64,000 bases of DNA from Abyssalbus ytuae (GCF_022807975.1 NZ_CP094358.1:1488001-1552000); one strand, 5' to 3'; counted from the stretch's first letter, positions 55,695 through 64,000 are shown. Numbers and translations: made by a program. Notes: generated by a model not told the origin, from the sequence alone.

Positions 55695-56588
55695 ATGAGA
55701 AAAACATTAAAAACATTCATTGCGATTTTGATTTCGCAAGTAGGATTTAGTCAAGATTACCAATCTGAATTTCTCAAATACTGTCAAACCAATGACACTA
55801 TTAATCAGCTAAAAATTTTGACAGAATGGAAAAAAGCTAATCCGAAAGATGCCGAACTTTATACCAGCTTTTTCAATTATTATTTTGCGAAATCAAGACG
55901 AGAAATAGTTCAATTAACCTCAACACCTCCGAATGGAGAAGGACTTGAACTTAAAGACAGTTTAAACCAAACAGCAGGTTATATAGGAAGTCAGATTCAT
56001 TTTGACCAAAATGAGGTGAATAAAGGATTGGAAAAAATCAACCAGGGAATCGAATTGTATCCGAATAGACTTGATATGAGATTTGGAAAGATTTATGTTT
56101 TAGGACAACTAGAAGATTGGAACAGCTTTACTTCAGAAATCATCAGGTCAATTCAATACTCATCTAAGAATAATAATAACTGGACCTGGATAAACAATGA
56201 AAAACAAGAAAACGGGAAAGAGTTTTTTCTTTCCTCACTTCAAGACTACCAACTCCAACTTTATAACACAGGAAATGACGATTTACTTGTAAATATGAGA
56301 AATATTGCGAATGAAATATTAAAATACTATCCAAACCACATAGAAAGTTTATCAAATCTTTCAATCACGTATTTGCTGACCGGAGAATATGATAAGGGCC
56401 TTGAACCACTTTTGAAAGCCGAAAAATTAAACCCTCGGGATTACATTATCCTTTCTAACATTGCCCAGGCATACAAACTAAAAGGCGACACAAAAAAAGC
56501 AATAGAATACTATAAAAAAACAATTGAATTTGGCGATGATCAAGCCAAAGAATATGCAAAACAACAAATAACTGAACTCAAAAATTAA
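55695..56588 (+). CDS. Secreted TPR protein
   Basis: 297 aa with a signal peptide ending near VGFSQ. The C-terminus has two TPR units (LLTGEYDKGLEPLLKAEKLN; NIAQAYKLKGDTKKAIEYYK). The N-terminal half has helical repeats without clear TPR consensus. Probably a periplasmic scaffold; no partner is evident. Confidence 0.75.
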   Translation: MRKTLKTFIAILISQVGFSQDYQSEFLKYCQTNDTINQLKILTEWKKANPKDAELYTSFFNYYFAKSRREIVQLTSTPPNGEGLELKDSLNQTAGYIGSQIHFDQNEVNKGLEKINQGIELYPNRLDMRFGKIYVLGQLEDWNSFTSEIIRSIQYSSKNNNNWTWINNEKQENGKEFFLSSLQDYQLQLYNTGNDDLLVNMRNIANEILKYYPNHIESLSNLSITYLLTGEYDKGLEPLLKAEKLNPRDYIILSNIAQAYKLKGDTKKAIEYYKKTIEFGDDQAKEYAKQQITELKN

Positions 56589-56630
56589 AAATCATATACA
56601 CCAACGAAAGTTGCACTTTGAGAAAACATT

Positions 56631-57332
56631 ATGCGAAAATTAATATTTCTACTCTTTATCGGATTATCGGGCTGTAATTCTTCAAAAAAGAAGTCAGAAA
56701 ATAATATTCAATCTGAAAAAACTGAACCTGAAATTGTTGTTAAACTATCGGGGAAAGAAATAGTTTCTGAACTTGACAAACTGGGTTTTTTTGATATTAC
56801 AGACAAATCAGAAATAGAAACAGTCAAAAAAGAATTTGCGGAATCTAAAGATAAATGGAACTTTTTTTCCAGAACTATGCGAGGAGAAACCACAAATTAT
56901 ACTGACAACCGTTTTTTTGCTGTCGATTGCGAAACATTATTTGAAGTGGGTGGGCTAACTGAATATTTAGATAAAGTCAAGTTGTCATTCGAAAAATTAG
57001 GATTAAAACTTGATTATACCAATGAAAAAAGTGAACAAACAGAAAATTACTGGAAACACACTATCAAATTAAACGAAACTCAATATACAGCATTTGAAGG
57101 AGCGTTTACCAATTATGACTGGAGAATTGCATACGTAAACTTTATAACAATGCTCAACACTGAATTGAAAAATCAGGGCAGCAAAAACAGGTTTTATCCG
57201 ATAAAATGCGACAATGATGGAGAAATGGTTTTGCTAACATTCAAACAATTTGAATTTGTCAAAAAACATTTTCCAAACGACAATGAACATCCGAAAAAAT
57301 TATCAGAATGGAAAAAACTAAACGGATTATAA
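56631..57332 (+). CDS. Lipoprotein of unknown function
   Basis: 233 aa. A signal sequence with lipobox LSGC (Cys15) is followed by a Lys/Ser/Glu-rich linker and a mixed fold with no family that I recognise. It stands 42 nt after the TPR gene. The 3' flank carries one copy of a 46-nt direct repeat. Confidence 0.65.
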   Translation: MRKLIFLLFIGLSGCNSSKKKSENNIQSEKTEPEIVVKLSGKEIVSELDKLGFFDITDKSEIETVKKEFAESKDKWNFFSRTMRGETTNYTDNRFFAVDCETLFEVGGLTEYLDKVKLSFEKLGLKLDYTNEKSEQTENYWKHTIKLNETQYTAFEGAFTNYDWRIAYVNFITMLNTELKNQGSKNRFYPIKCDNDGEMVLLTFKQFEFVKKHFPNDNEHPKKLSEWKKLNGL

Positions 57333-57377
57333 AAACTGCACCCAATAATTATAATTAATACTCATTTCCCATACGTC

Positions 57378-57423
57378 AAATCCTCATGCTGAACTATTAC
57401 CGGTTTTTATTTAGTAAATTAGT
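57378..57423 (+). repeat. 46-nt direct repeat, copy 1
   Basis: Matches 60078-60123 at 43 of 46 positions (core GCTGAACTATT and GGTTTTTATTTAGTAAATTAGT). It lies in the intergenic gap after the unknown lipoprotein gene; the copies are exactly 2700 nt apart. Confidence 0.85.
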
Positions 57424-57480
57424 GACTCAAACACAGAACAAACCACATACAAACTAAAGGCAATAATTTATAACCACTAA

Positions 57481-58833
57481 ATGAAGTTAACTTTACTCTT
57501 GTTTTTTTCAGTTTTTTCAGCTCTTGCACAAAATATCAATGGAAAAATTTTGGAAACGGAGACTAATAAACCGATAGAATATGTGAATGTTTATTTAGAA
57601 AAAGACGAAAGCGGAACAATATCTAATGAAAAAGGCGAATTCAATTTAGAACTTAATTCAAAAATCAAACCAACCGATACTATTCGTTTTTCTATTATTG
57701 GCTATACAACAAAATACCATACATTTTCAAAACTTAAAGAACTTAATTTTATAGTTAATTTATCAAAAAAGACAGAGAATCTTAATGAAGTAACTGTTAC
57801 ATCAAAAAGGGAATTGAAATCAACAATCCCATATAAAAAATTATCTTCACTAAAAAAAGGAATCTATTGTTTTGGCTCTACACTAATTGATAATAAAATA
57901 TTTGTAATCGGAGGTGATAAGTCATTTATTGAAGATGCCGCAAAACAAACTCTTCAGGAAGTCAGTTATATCCCGGAAGCTACTTTCCTAGATTTTATAA
58001 AAAAATCCAGAAGTAATTTTTCATGGGAAAAATATAATGACGAATTACAAACCTATAATATAGAAAAAGATACCTGGTTAATATCAAACTTAAAGTTTAG
58101 AAACAGAGCATATCACAAAATAATTTACTTTAATAATAAAGTGTACGTTTTGGGTGGTAAAACATTGTCAAAAAGCAAAGAATATCAATATTTAGATAAT
58201 AAAATTGAAGTTTTCAACCTCAATACAAACCAAATTGTTGTTGACAACGTTAATCCGCACCAAGCAATAAATTTTGCTGCATTTGCCTATCTGGATAACA
58301 TTATTGTAATGGGAGGTTCTATTAAACTAAAAAATAATGGAGAAAAAATTTATAGTGACGAAACTCACCTTTATAATATTACTTCCGGGTATTGGTACGA
58401 GTTACCTAAAATGACTAAACCGAAAGAAGTCAATGGAATAATAATTAAAGATAAAATTTATCTTGTTGGTGGATTCAATAAAACACCACTAACCGAAATT
58501 GAATCTTATGATCTCACTAATGGGAAATGGAATAAAGAAGGTGATTTGTTTTCCGGTATAGAAGCGCCTGCCCTAACGTATTGCAACAATATTATTTACA
58601 TTTTCAGTAATGGTAAAATTTTAACTTATAACATCGTAACCAAAGTTTTAAATGAATATAAAATTGAGTTATATGTAAAAGGTTCTCAAATGCATTATTA
58701 TCAAGATAACCTTTATATACTGGGTGGCTTTAAAGAATACGATTATACAAAATCACCTTCTGCTAATTTTAGCTTAATCAAATTGAATGACTTTTCTAAA
58801 ACCAAAATCATTAATTCAAAAAAATTTAATTAA
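57481..58833 (+). CDS. CarboxypepD_reg-like plus Kelch-repeat secreted protein
   Basis: 450 aa. Signal peptide, then a CarboxypepD_reg-like beta domain (GKILETETNKPIEYVNVYLE; ISNEKGEFNLEL), the linker LNEVTVTSKRE that usually leads into a TonB plug, then Kelch-type repeats (VYVLGGKTLSKSKEY; NIIVMGGSIKL; KIYLVGGFNKTPLTEIESYD). No TonB plug or barrel follows. The C-terminal half probably forms a beta-propeller, perhaps for sugar or protein binding. Confidence 0.82.
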   Translation: MKLTLLLFFSVFSALAQNINGKILETETNKPIEYVNVYLEKDESGTISNEKGEFNLELNSKIKPTDTIRFSIIGYTTKYHTFSKLKELNFIVNLSKKTENLNEVTVTSKRELKSTIPYKKLSSLKKGIYCFGSTLIDNKIFVIGGDKSFIEDAAKQTLQEVSYIPEATFLDFIKKSRSNFSWEKYNDELQTYNIEKDTWLISNLKFRNRAYHKIIYFNNKVYVLGGKTLSKSKEYQYLDNKIEVFNLNTNQIVVDNVNPHQAINFAAFAYLDNIIVMGGSIKLKNNGEKIYSDETHLYNITSGYWYELPKMTKPKEVNGIIIKDKIYLVGGFNKTPLTEIESYDLTNGKWNKEGDLFSGIEAPALTYCNNIIYIFSNGKILTYNIVTKVLNEYKIELYVKGSQMHYYQDNLYILGGFKEYDYTKSPSANFSLIKLNDFSKTKIINSKKFN

Positions 58834-58851
58834 AAACTATTGACAACATCG

Positions 58852-59484
58852 ATGACCGTTATGCCCAATTTAAGAACAAATAGATATCTATTTAAATACA
58901 GAAACCTATCAGAGGTGTTGTATGACTCCCTTATTCCTGACCCTTTTTATTTTACACTAGAGCAAACTGTATCTGGAAACAACGGAGAAAAAAGAGAAGC
59001 AGTATTAAGATACATGGACTACTCAATTATAGAAAGCGAACAATTTGGAAAAATCTTTATTCCTAAAAACCACGAGTATGGAGCTTCATTATGGTCAATA
59101 CCTCTTAACAACAAAGAAGAAATTATTAAGAAAAAAAAGAAAAAAGAATTTATTATAAATAATCTTGGAGAAAATTCCTGGTTATATTACAAATCTGTTG
59201 TTGAATACATGAGTTTAAAATCGTGTAATTTAGTTTCATCTGACTCCTGGTATTTATCTATTGTTGGTCTCAAGCCAAGTCACCAAAACCAGGGACTTGG
59301 TAAAACACTAATAAATCCGGTTCTGGAGAAAACTGACAGTAAAGGAATCATGACTTATTTGGAGACATTTAACCCAAGAAATATGAAGTTCTATGAAAAA
59401 TTAGGTTACAAAACAATAAAATCATTTAAAGAGCCAACTATCAAATCGGATTATTGGATTATGGCAAGACAACCTGATAAATAA
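58852..59484 (+). CDS. GNAT-family N-acetyltransferase
   Basis: 210 aa from the ATG at 58852; a TTG at 58840 is open but adds four residues. The acetyl-CoA loop LSIVGLKPSHQNQGLGKTLI and the C-terminal YLETFNPRNMKFYEKLGYK are the GNAT signature. The substrate is unknown. It follows the Kelch gene closely. Confidence 0.85.
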   Translation: MTVMPNLRTNRYLFKYRNLSEVLYDSLIPDPFYFTLEQTVSGNNGEKREAVLRYMDYSIIESEQFGKIFIPKNHEYGASLWSIPLNNKEEIIKKKKKKEFIINNLGENSWLYYKSVVEYMSLKSCNLVSSDSWYLSIVGLKPSHQNQGLGKTLINPVLEKTDSKGIMTYLETFNPRNMKFYEKLGYKTIKSFKEPTIKSDYWIMARQPDK

Positions 59485-59497
59485 GAAGTGTAATATT

Positions 59498-59890
59498 ATG
59501 ACCCGATTTACAATCATACTCTTAATTACTTTTTTCACAATCTCTTGTAATTCAAAAAAAGGCTATGAAGACTATAATGAAAATGATTTTTACGAAGTTC
59601 AGGGAATTGTAACTTATGTTGAACATTCAACTGACCCGTTTGACTCACCTCAAATTAAAAATATTAAGTTTAACTATTTTCTGGATCTTGAAATACCATT
59701 AAACGGTGCTGAAAACGGATTAAATATTTTTAAAATAGCTAAAGGCTATCCAGTAATAGTCTACGTTCACAAAGACGACACAAATACAAGTTTTTATGGA
59801 AAAATTGGACTTGTTGACAGTTTGAATGAAAAAGAAATAATTTATTTGAAAAATAAGATGTCTGTCGCTTTTGAAAAAAAGATTAACTAA
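59498..59890 (+). CDS. Small lipoprotein of unknown function
   Basis: 130 aa. Signal sequence with lipobox TISC (Cys17). The mature domain (GIVTYVEHSTDPFDSPQIKN; IAKGYPVIVYVHKDD) is unlike any family I know. It ends 2 nt before the next small frame. Confidence 0.65.
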   Translation: MTRFTIILLITFFTISCNSKKGYEDYNENDFYEVQGIVTYVEHSTDPFDSPQIKNIKFNYFLDLEIPLNGAENGLNIFKIAKGYPVIVYVHKDDTNTSFYGKIGLVDSLNEKEIIYLKNKMSVAFEKKIN

Positions 59891-59892
59891 AA

Positions 59893-60114
59893 ATGAATAC
59901 AAATATTATTCGACAGATCCTAGATATTCAGACCCAAGCTGAAAGATTAATTTCCAATAAAGCTGATTTACCTCAAATTGAAGAGTTTGCAAAATATAAT
60001 GATGAGCTTAAATCCTTTTTACTAACAAAAATCAAAGACAATTTCATCTTGAATTATATAAAAGAGATTCCAACTCTAAATCCTCGTGCTGAACTATTCC
60101 TGGTTTTTATTTAG
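59893..60114 (+). CDS. Small helical protein, probably C-terminally truncated
   Basis: 73 aa, helical (NIIRQILDIQTQAERLISNK; FAKYNDELKSFLLTKIKDNF). Its last 12 codons lie inside the 46-nt direct repeat at 60078-60123, so the native C-terminus may have been replaced. The start is 2 nt after the lipoprotein stop. Function unknown. Confidence 0.55.
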   Translation: MNTNIIRQILDIQTQAERLISNKADLPQIEEFAKYNDELKSFLLTKIKDNFILNYIKEIPTLNPRAELFLVFI

Positions 60115-60123
60115 TAAATTAGT
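60078..60123 (+). repeat. 46-nt direct repeat, copy 2
   Basis: 43/46 identical to 57378-57423, same orientation. It overlaps the 3' end of the small helical gene and supplies its stop codon (TAG at 60112-60114). Confidence 0.85.
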
Positions 60124-60237
60124 ACCCAATCCGCCCGCCGGCAAAAACATACAAAAAACCGTTATGCAACATTTAAAAATAATGCCAGGCAACACAGTGA
60201 ATATTTTTATAATCTATAATTTCAAACTTTATTTATT

Positions 60238-62157
60238 ATGAAAAAACTCTGCTTCCTAATAATTATAACCTTGCTAACTTTTCAAACCAACTTCGCACAA
60301 ACCTGGTATGCCGGATTAAAATCCTTACAATTGAAGGATAGTACAAGAATTTACAAACCAAACACAAAATTAACTCATCACTTGCATTATCGTCCTGTCG
60401 ATTTAGACATTTGGTACCCATCAAATAATAAAAAAGGCAATCGGTTAGCCTTTGGAGATATTTTCAAACTATTTGAACAACGTGCAGTTAATTATCAGGA
60501 TAATGAAGATTACACCGGTATAACCAATGAACTAGCACAATTCTATGTAGCGGAATTAGGAATAGGAACTGATGGAGAAAAATTACTCAATGTCAAAACA
60601 AATACCTATGCCAACCTGAATCCTTCACCAAGAAAACACCCTCTCATTTTATATATGTCCGGATTTAACGGAATGGGGTTTGAAAATTTTAAAGTTCTGG
60701 AAAAACTGTCCCAAAACGGGTATATAGTGGTTGCAATCTGGTCTGTGGGCAGATACCCGGGAAATATGACTAATGAAATGGCTGATATGATGGAACAAGT
60801 TTACGATGCTGAGTTTGCAATTCGTTACCTACAAGAAAAAGATTTTCTGAATGCCGACTTTAATAATATCGGAATTATAGGGTATAGCTGGGGAGGCTTA
60901 AGTTCGGCAACATTTATCAATAGAAACAAAAAAGTTAAAGCCTTTGTTTCATTTGACGGAACAGAAACACATTATTTTGGAGAAGATGATGAAAATGACC
61001 AGTTCCTTCACGAAATCCACGATTCAAACCTCATAAACCCAACAGCACAAAACATACAATACCTGTATTTAGAAAGTGGAGATAAACTTGATGAATTTCA
61101 ACCATCAAAGGAATATAATTATTTCAAAAAATTAAATTCTGACAAATACTATTTGCGTTTCAAAAACAGTTCGCATGCAGATTTCACCTGTATTCCTTCC
61201 ATCCTCAATGCTTCAAAAAGCTCGGTTAAAATTTATGATAATATTGAAAGTACCACCTTATCTTTTTTTGAAAAATCACTACAAAACAAAGATATATTTA
61301 CTTCTCTCTGGAAAAATTTAAAGACCTTAAGCTCTACCACACAACAACCCTATGATATTTCATCAAACACGCAGGTATCAATGGAGATATCCGGTTTAAT
61401 AACTGATAAAAAAACCAATAAACCTTTACCCTATGTAAATATTGGAATTTTAAACCGTGAAAACGGAACTGTCACAAATACCCAAGGTAAATTTATTCTT
61501 CCCTTAAAAGAAGAATGGCTAAACGACACACTAAGAGTTTCATCTATTGGTTACAAACCAATAGACATTTTAATGGAAAAAATTAAACGAAAAAACGACA
61601 CCCTTTTAATAAAGCTAGAAGAACAAATTGATGAATTAAACGAAGTGGTAATTACAGCAAAAGGATTTAAGAAAAAAACTCTCGGAAACAAAACCGAATC
61701 CGGTTTTATAAGTACAGGATTTAGCTATGACCAGTTAGGTGCTGAAATGGGAATAAAGATTAACATCCGAAAAAATCCAACCTATGTAGATGCTTTTAAC
61801 TTTAATATTCCTTATAACAGATTAAATACAAAATCCATTTTCAGAGTTAATTTTTACAACATAAAAAATAACAAACCAGAAGAAAATATCCTGAAAGACA
61901 ACATTTTGGTTCCCATTAAACCTAAACAAACCGGAAAAATCACTGTTGATTTAAAACCTTATGACATAGTTTTAACCAACGATGTAATTGTAACTCTTGA
62001 GTGGGTAGACACTGAAGGGGAAACCAATAAAGATGAAGCCATATTTTTTTCAATGGGATTGTTAAATAGTGGAACTCTTTATAAAAAATCAAGCCAGGCA
62101 AAATTCAGGAAACATAGTAGTATGGGGGTTGGATTTAACATTGACGTGAGATATTAA
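60238..62157 (+). CDS. Secreted alpha/beta hydrolase fused to CarboxypepD_reg-like domain
   Basis: 639 aa. Signal peptide, then a PAF-acetylhydrolase/dienelactone-hydrolase-like domain with nucleophile elbow GYSWGG near residue 220 and a late SSHADF His. From about residue 385 a CarboxypepD_reg-like beta domain follows (SGLITDKKTNKPLPYVNIGI; GTVTNTQGKFILPL), the linker LNEVVITAKG, and a C-terminal beta region of about 150 aa with no TonB barrel. It probably acts at the cell surface or in the periplasm on an ester or peptide. Confidence 0.85.
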   Translation: MKKLCFLIIITLLTFQTNFAQTWYAGLKSLQLKDSTRIYKPNTKLTHHLHYRPVDLDIWYPSNNKKGNRLAFGDIFKLFEQRAVNYQDNEDYTGITNELAQFYVAELGIGTDGEKLLNVKTNTYANLNPSPRKHPLILYMSGFNGMGFENFKVLEKLSQNGYIVVAIWSVGRYPGNMTNEMADMMEQVYDAEFAIRYLQEKDFLNADFNNIGIIGYSWGGLSSATFINRNKKVKAFVSFDGTETHYFGEDDENDQFLHEIHDSNLINPTAQNIQYLYLESGDKLDEFQPSKEYNYFKKLNSDKYYLRFKNSSHADFTCIPSILNASKSSVKIYDNIESTTLSFFEKSLQNKDIFTSLWKNLKTLSSTTQQPYDISSNTQVSMEISGLITDKKTNKPLPYVNIGILNRENGTVTNTQGKFILPLKEEWLNDTLRVSSIGYKPIDILMEKIKRKNDTLLIKLEEQIDELNEVVITAKGFKKKTLGNKTESGFISTGFSYDQLGAEMGIKINIRKNPTYVDAFNFNIPYNRLNTKSIFRVNFYNIKNNKPEENILKDNILVPIKPKQTGKITVDLKPYDIVLTNDVIVTLEWVDTEGETNKDEAIFFSMGLLNSGTLYKKSSQAKFRKHSSMGVGFNIDVRY

Positions 62158-62418
62158 AAGCAATGTACATCATCAACTATACTATACTTCACTCCCCCAC
62201 TTTCCATCATTAATGACTCACCCCATATTGTAAAATATACTTTACCTGTTGTGGTATAAATTAGTTTATTTATCGGTACAGGTTATAATTATACGTTGAT
62301 GTAAAAGATAATGTCTGGCTGCACGGAACCCCTTGTTCCTTTTTTCCTTCAAATCTACTGAGGACGGACAGTTTGAAATGATCCTATACTATGCCTTCTT
62401 CTACCTACAAAAATAAAA

Positions 62419-62495
62419 GCCCGTATAGCTTAGGTGTCCTCTCGCCTCAAAGAGCGTTGCGGTTGTTTCCAATACCGCCACCATACCATACGGGC
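62419..62495. ncRNA. Candidate branched structured RNA or DNA element
   Basis: A closing stem GCCCGTAT (62419-62426) with ATACGGGC (62488-62495) encloses two smaller hairpins. These are AGGTG/CGCCT with loop TCCTCT (62432-62447) and GCGGT/ACCGC with a 10-nt loop (62459-62478). The three-stem arrangement is consistent with a multibranch RNA on either strand. No known RNA family is recognised. Confidence 0.4.
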
Positions 62496-62651
62496 AAGCT
62501 TTTTAATCATCATCTTTGGTCTCCGGCCTGCTGCACCCGTAAAAGCTTTTATAAGTCCTGTACATTCAGGAACATCCTTCCCCGCCAGAACGGATCTTTC
62601 GGGCTGGCCCACCAGAACAGCTCTGTCGGGCTCTCGGAAACCCCGTAATCA

Positions 62652-62834
62652 CTGGTGCACGAATGTTCCGACCATCCTAAAACCCAAGAACGCTGGTGCA
62701 CACATGTTCTGACTATCCTAAAACCCAGGAACCCCGGTGCACAAATGTTCCGACCATCCTAAAACCCAGGAACCCCGGTGCACAAATGTTCCAACCATCC
62801 TAAAACTCAGGAACCCTGGTGCACACATGTTTCA
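62652..62834. repeat. 41-bp tandem repeat, four units plus a partial
   Basis: Units start at 62652, 62693, 62734 and 62775, each exactly 41 bp, and a partial fifth starts at 62816. Each opens with [CT]-C/T-GGTGCAC, contains ATGTTC and CCTAAAAC-C, and ends near GGAACC. The units are contiguous, with no spacers. 41 is not a multiple of three, so it is not a coding repeat. GTGCAC and GTTCC/GGAAC give each unit a hairpin-forming core. Confidence 0.9.
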
Positions 62835-62911
62835 CCCTTCCGCCAACTAAAAACCCGAAGGCAGTAGTAATTACCTCCCGACTGTGATCATTCAATCCCC
62901 TATCATCACTC

Positions 62912-63562
62912 TTAACGGTAGGCATCTACCAGTTCGGCAAGTTCCCGGTAAACAGTTACCAGGGTTTCATCGGCAGCTACTTTCGTATAGGCAAAAAACA
63001 TGGTATACAATTCTTCTAACGCAGCAACCAAAGCAGGTGCTGCGGCCGAAGCCGATTGTGTAGCGGAATATTTTACAGTACTTTCAAGATACTCTTTGGA
63101 TGCTGCCTTAAAGTTTTCATTCGCCACTTTAATCTTATCAACCCACCGTACCAGGTGAGGCATCCCCTGCATATCTACCGTTTCCAACTCTGCCAACAGG
63201 TTATCAATAGCAGCAGTCTCTTCATCATAAGGCAGCCTGTTAATATCAGCACTGTACTTTCTGGCTACCTGCCGGAGTTTCCCTACTATCTCCTGCAGTA
63301 CTGTATCTTCCTGCGGATAGTTTTTTTCGATTTTTATGCCCATAAAAAGGCTGGAGAGATACTTATCCCTGATGTTATCCAATGCTCTTTTATCCGATAC
63401 AGTAAATTCCTTTAACATTCCCGAACGAAAGGGTTCAAAAGCAGCCTCTACAGCAGCCACATAAGTCGCTATCTGCTCAACAGGTTTGGTAAGTTCCAGT
63501 GTTTGTTCCGTTAATGTTTGTAATTGTCCCAGCCGGAGTTGGGGAATAGATATTATTTCCAT
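62912..63562 (-). CDS. DUF6261-family protein
   Basis: 216 aa, helical, with QLRLGQLQTLTEQTLELTK at the start and long amphipathic helices (MPHLVRWVDKIKVANENFK), matching the DUF6261 type seen in Bacteroidota, often in several copies per genome. No function is known. No signal peptide. Its 3' end faces the tandem repeat and the structured element. Confidence 0.78.
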   Translation of the reverse strand: MEIISIPQLRLGQLQTLTEQTLELTKPVEQIATYVAAVEAAFEPFRSGMLKEFTVSDKRALDNIRDKYLSSLFMGIKIEKNYPQEDTVLQEIVGKLRQVARKYSADINRLPYDEETAAIDNLLAELETVDMQGMPHLVRWVDKIKVANENFKAASKEYLESTVKYSATQSASAAAPALVAALEELYTMFFAYTKVAADETLVTVYRELAELVDAYR

Positions 63563-63859
63563 AAAGAAAGTTTTAATTTGTAATCTTCTTCTTTAAGAAT
63601 ATTAAAAATAGAAGAAAGAAGCTACGCACCTATGCTAAAATCAATAAGTGTAACGCAGGAAGAATAAGTGGGCGGATTTAATGATTAGTTGGCAGTATTT
63701 ACACTGACCTTGCCTGCACAGGAATGACAAAGTACAGGAAGTTTTCTCACTGGGAAAAAACACCTGCAAATAACTATCTTAGCTGCAGGTTAATACCGGT
63801 TCCTCTGCTCCGGCAACAACCCTGTATAAAACAGGCAACCAATTTAAGTACTATATTCA

Positions 63860-64000
63860 ATGAAACAATCAATAATACATATTGCCCTGGTAATAAGAAA
63901 TTATGATGAGGCTATCGATTTTTATACCAACAAATTAAATTTCACATTAATTGAAGATACTTACCAACCGGAACAAAATAAAAGGTGGGTGGTAATAGCA
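63860..64000 (+). CDS. VOC-family (glyoxalase/bleomycin resistance) protein, partial
   Basis: 47 codons from the ATG at 63860 run off the window end. The start MKQSIIHIALVIRNYDEAID followed by FYTNKLNFTLIEDT is the VOC-fold beginning with the first metal-site His (His7). The 297 nt before it hold no gene that I can support, only a short inverted repeat (ACCTGCA ... TGCAGGT near 63759). Confidence 0.85.
   Translation, partial: MKQSIIHIALVIRNYDEAIDFYTNKLNFTLIEDTYQPEQNKRWVVIA

Larger units (their letters stand above)
62158..62911. other. Non-coding, repeat-rich region
   Basis: 754 nt with higher local G+C than its flanks. Overlapping short frames on both strands (62391-62712) have no family features and are not convincing genes. 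The region holds a branched inverted-repeat structure (62419-62495), a diverged pair of units with shared CCAGAAC and TCGGGCT blocks (near 62584-62632), and a 41-bp tandem array (62652-62834). A DUF6261 gene lies just beyond. Confidence 0.7.

Noticed and set aside
62391-62712. Overlapping short frames on both strands
   Set aside because: Low-complexity composition, overlap with the repeat array and no recognisable motif; more likely non-coding.
62652-62834. CRISPR array
   Set aside because: The 41-bp units are contiguous with no spacers, and no cas genes are present.

Overview
The window reads as a chromosomal segment of a member of the Flavobacteriaceae (Bacteroidota). The evidence is: low G+C, weak or absent Shine-Dalgarno sequences, many Bacteroidota-type -7 promoter elements (TAnnTTTG), a CcoN/CcoO fusion, a FolK-deoxynucleoside kinase fusion, GH3-like and DUF2797 proteins, AraC regulators fused to TPR repeats, and proteins with a CarboxypepD_reg-like domain. 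Genus and species cannot be told from the window alone.

Layout. 0-11.6 kb is conserved housekeeping: end of a CBS-domain gene, pdxJ, a TPR-AraC regulator, an esterase, a FadL-type porin, then tig-clpP-clpX, a RidA-like protein, a GH3-like protein and DUF2797. 11.6-15.2 kb on the minus strand holds a sigma-70 paralogue, a NYN/LOTUS protein, a ribosomal protein S21 paralogue, a cold-shock protein and two unknowns. 15.3-18.6 kb is an AraC-headed accessory cluster: a frameshifted acetyltransferase, a cupin and a Tat-signal zinc alcohol dehydrogenase. 18.8-20.8 kb carries a CbpA/CbpM chaperone pair. 20.9-36.9 kb is a microaerobic respiration region: copper ATPase CcoI, then ccoS-ccoNO-ccoQ-ccoP-ccoG-ccoH-TauE/SafE, an acetyl-CoA hydrolase family gene and hemN. 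A 4.5 kb accessory insert separates ccoI from ccoS. It holds a broken ParDE module, an M20 amidohydrolase, a Crp-like regulator, an OmpA lipoprotein and several hairpin repeats. 36.9-48.4 kb returns to core genes: a BNR-like protein, AsmA, a queuosine precursor transporter, SppA, FolK-dNK, TrmH, MutS, tRNA-Gly and tRNA-Leu. 48.5-62.2 kb is largely accessory: a second AraC/SDR/FAD-oxidoreductase cluster and a run of single-gene units encoding lipoproteins and secreted proteins. 62.2-62.9 kb is non-coding, with a possible branched RNA and a 41-bp tandem repeat beside a DUF6261 gene. The window ends inside a glyoxalase-like (VOC) gene.

Most notable signal. Four promoters (ccoI, ccoS operon, the acetyl-CoA hydrolase family gene, hemN) each carry an FNR-like dyad (ATGAT-N4-ATCAT or a variant). 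In all four the dyad is centred exactly 36.5 nt upstream of the last base of a TAnnTTTG-like -7 element. This is the geometry of a class II activator site and suggests one oxygen- or redox-responsive Crp/Fnr regulon. It coordinates copper loading, the cbb3 oxidase and heme synthesis with an acyl-CoA enzyme. Other points of interest are the S21/NYN-LOTUS/sigma operon, a toxin gene killed by a frameshift beside an intact antitoxin and operator, and the repeat-rich non-coding locus near 62.5 kb.
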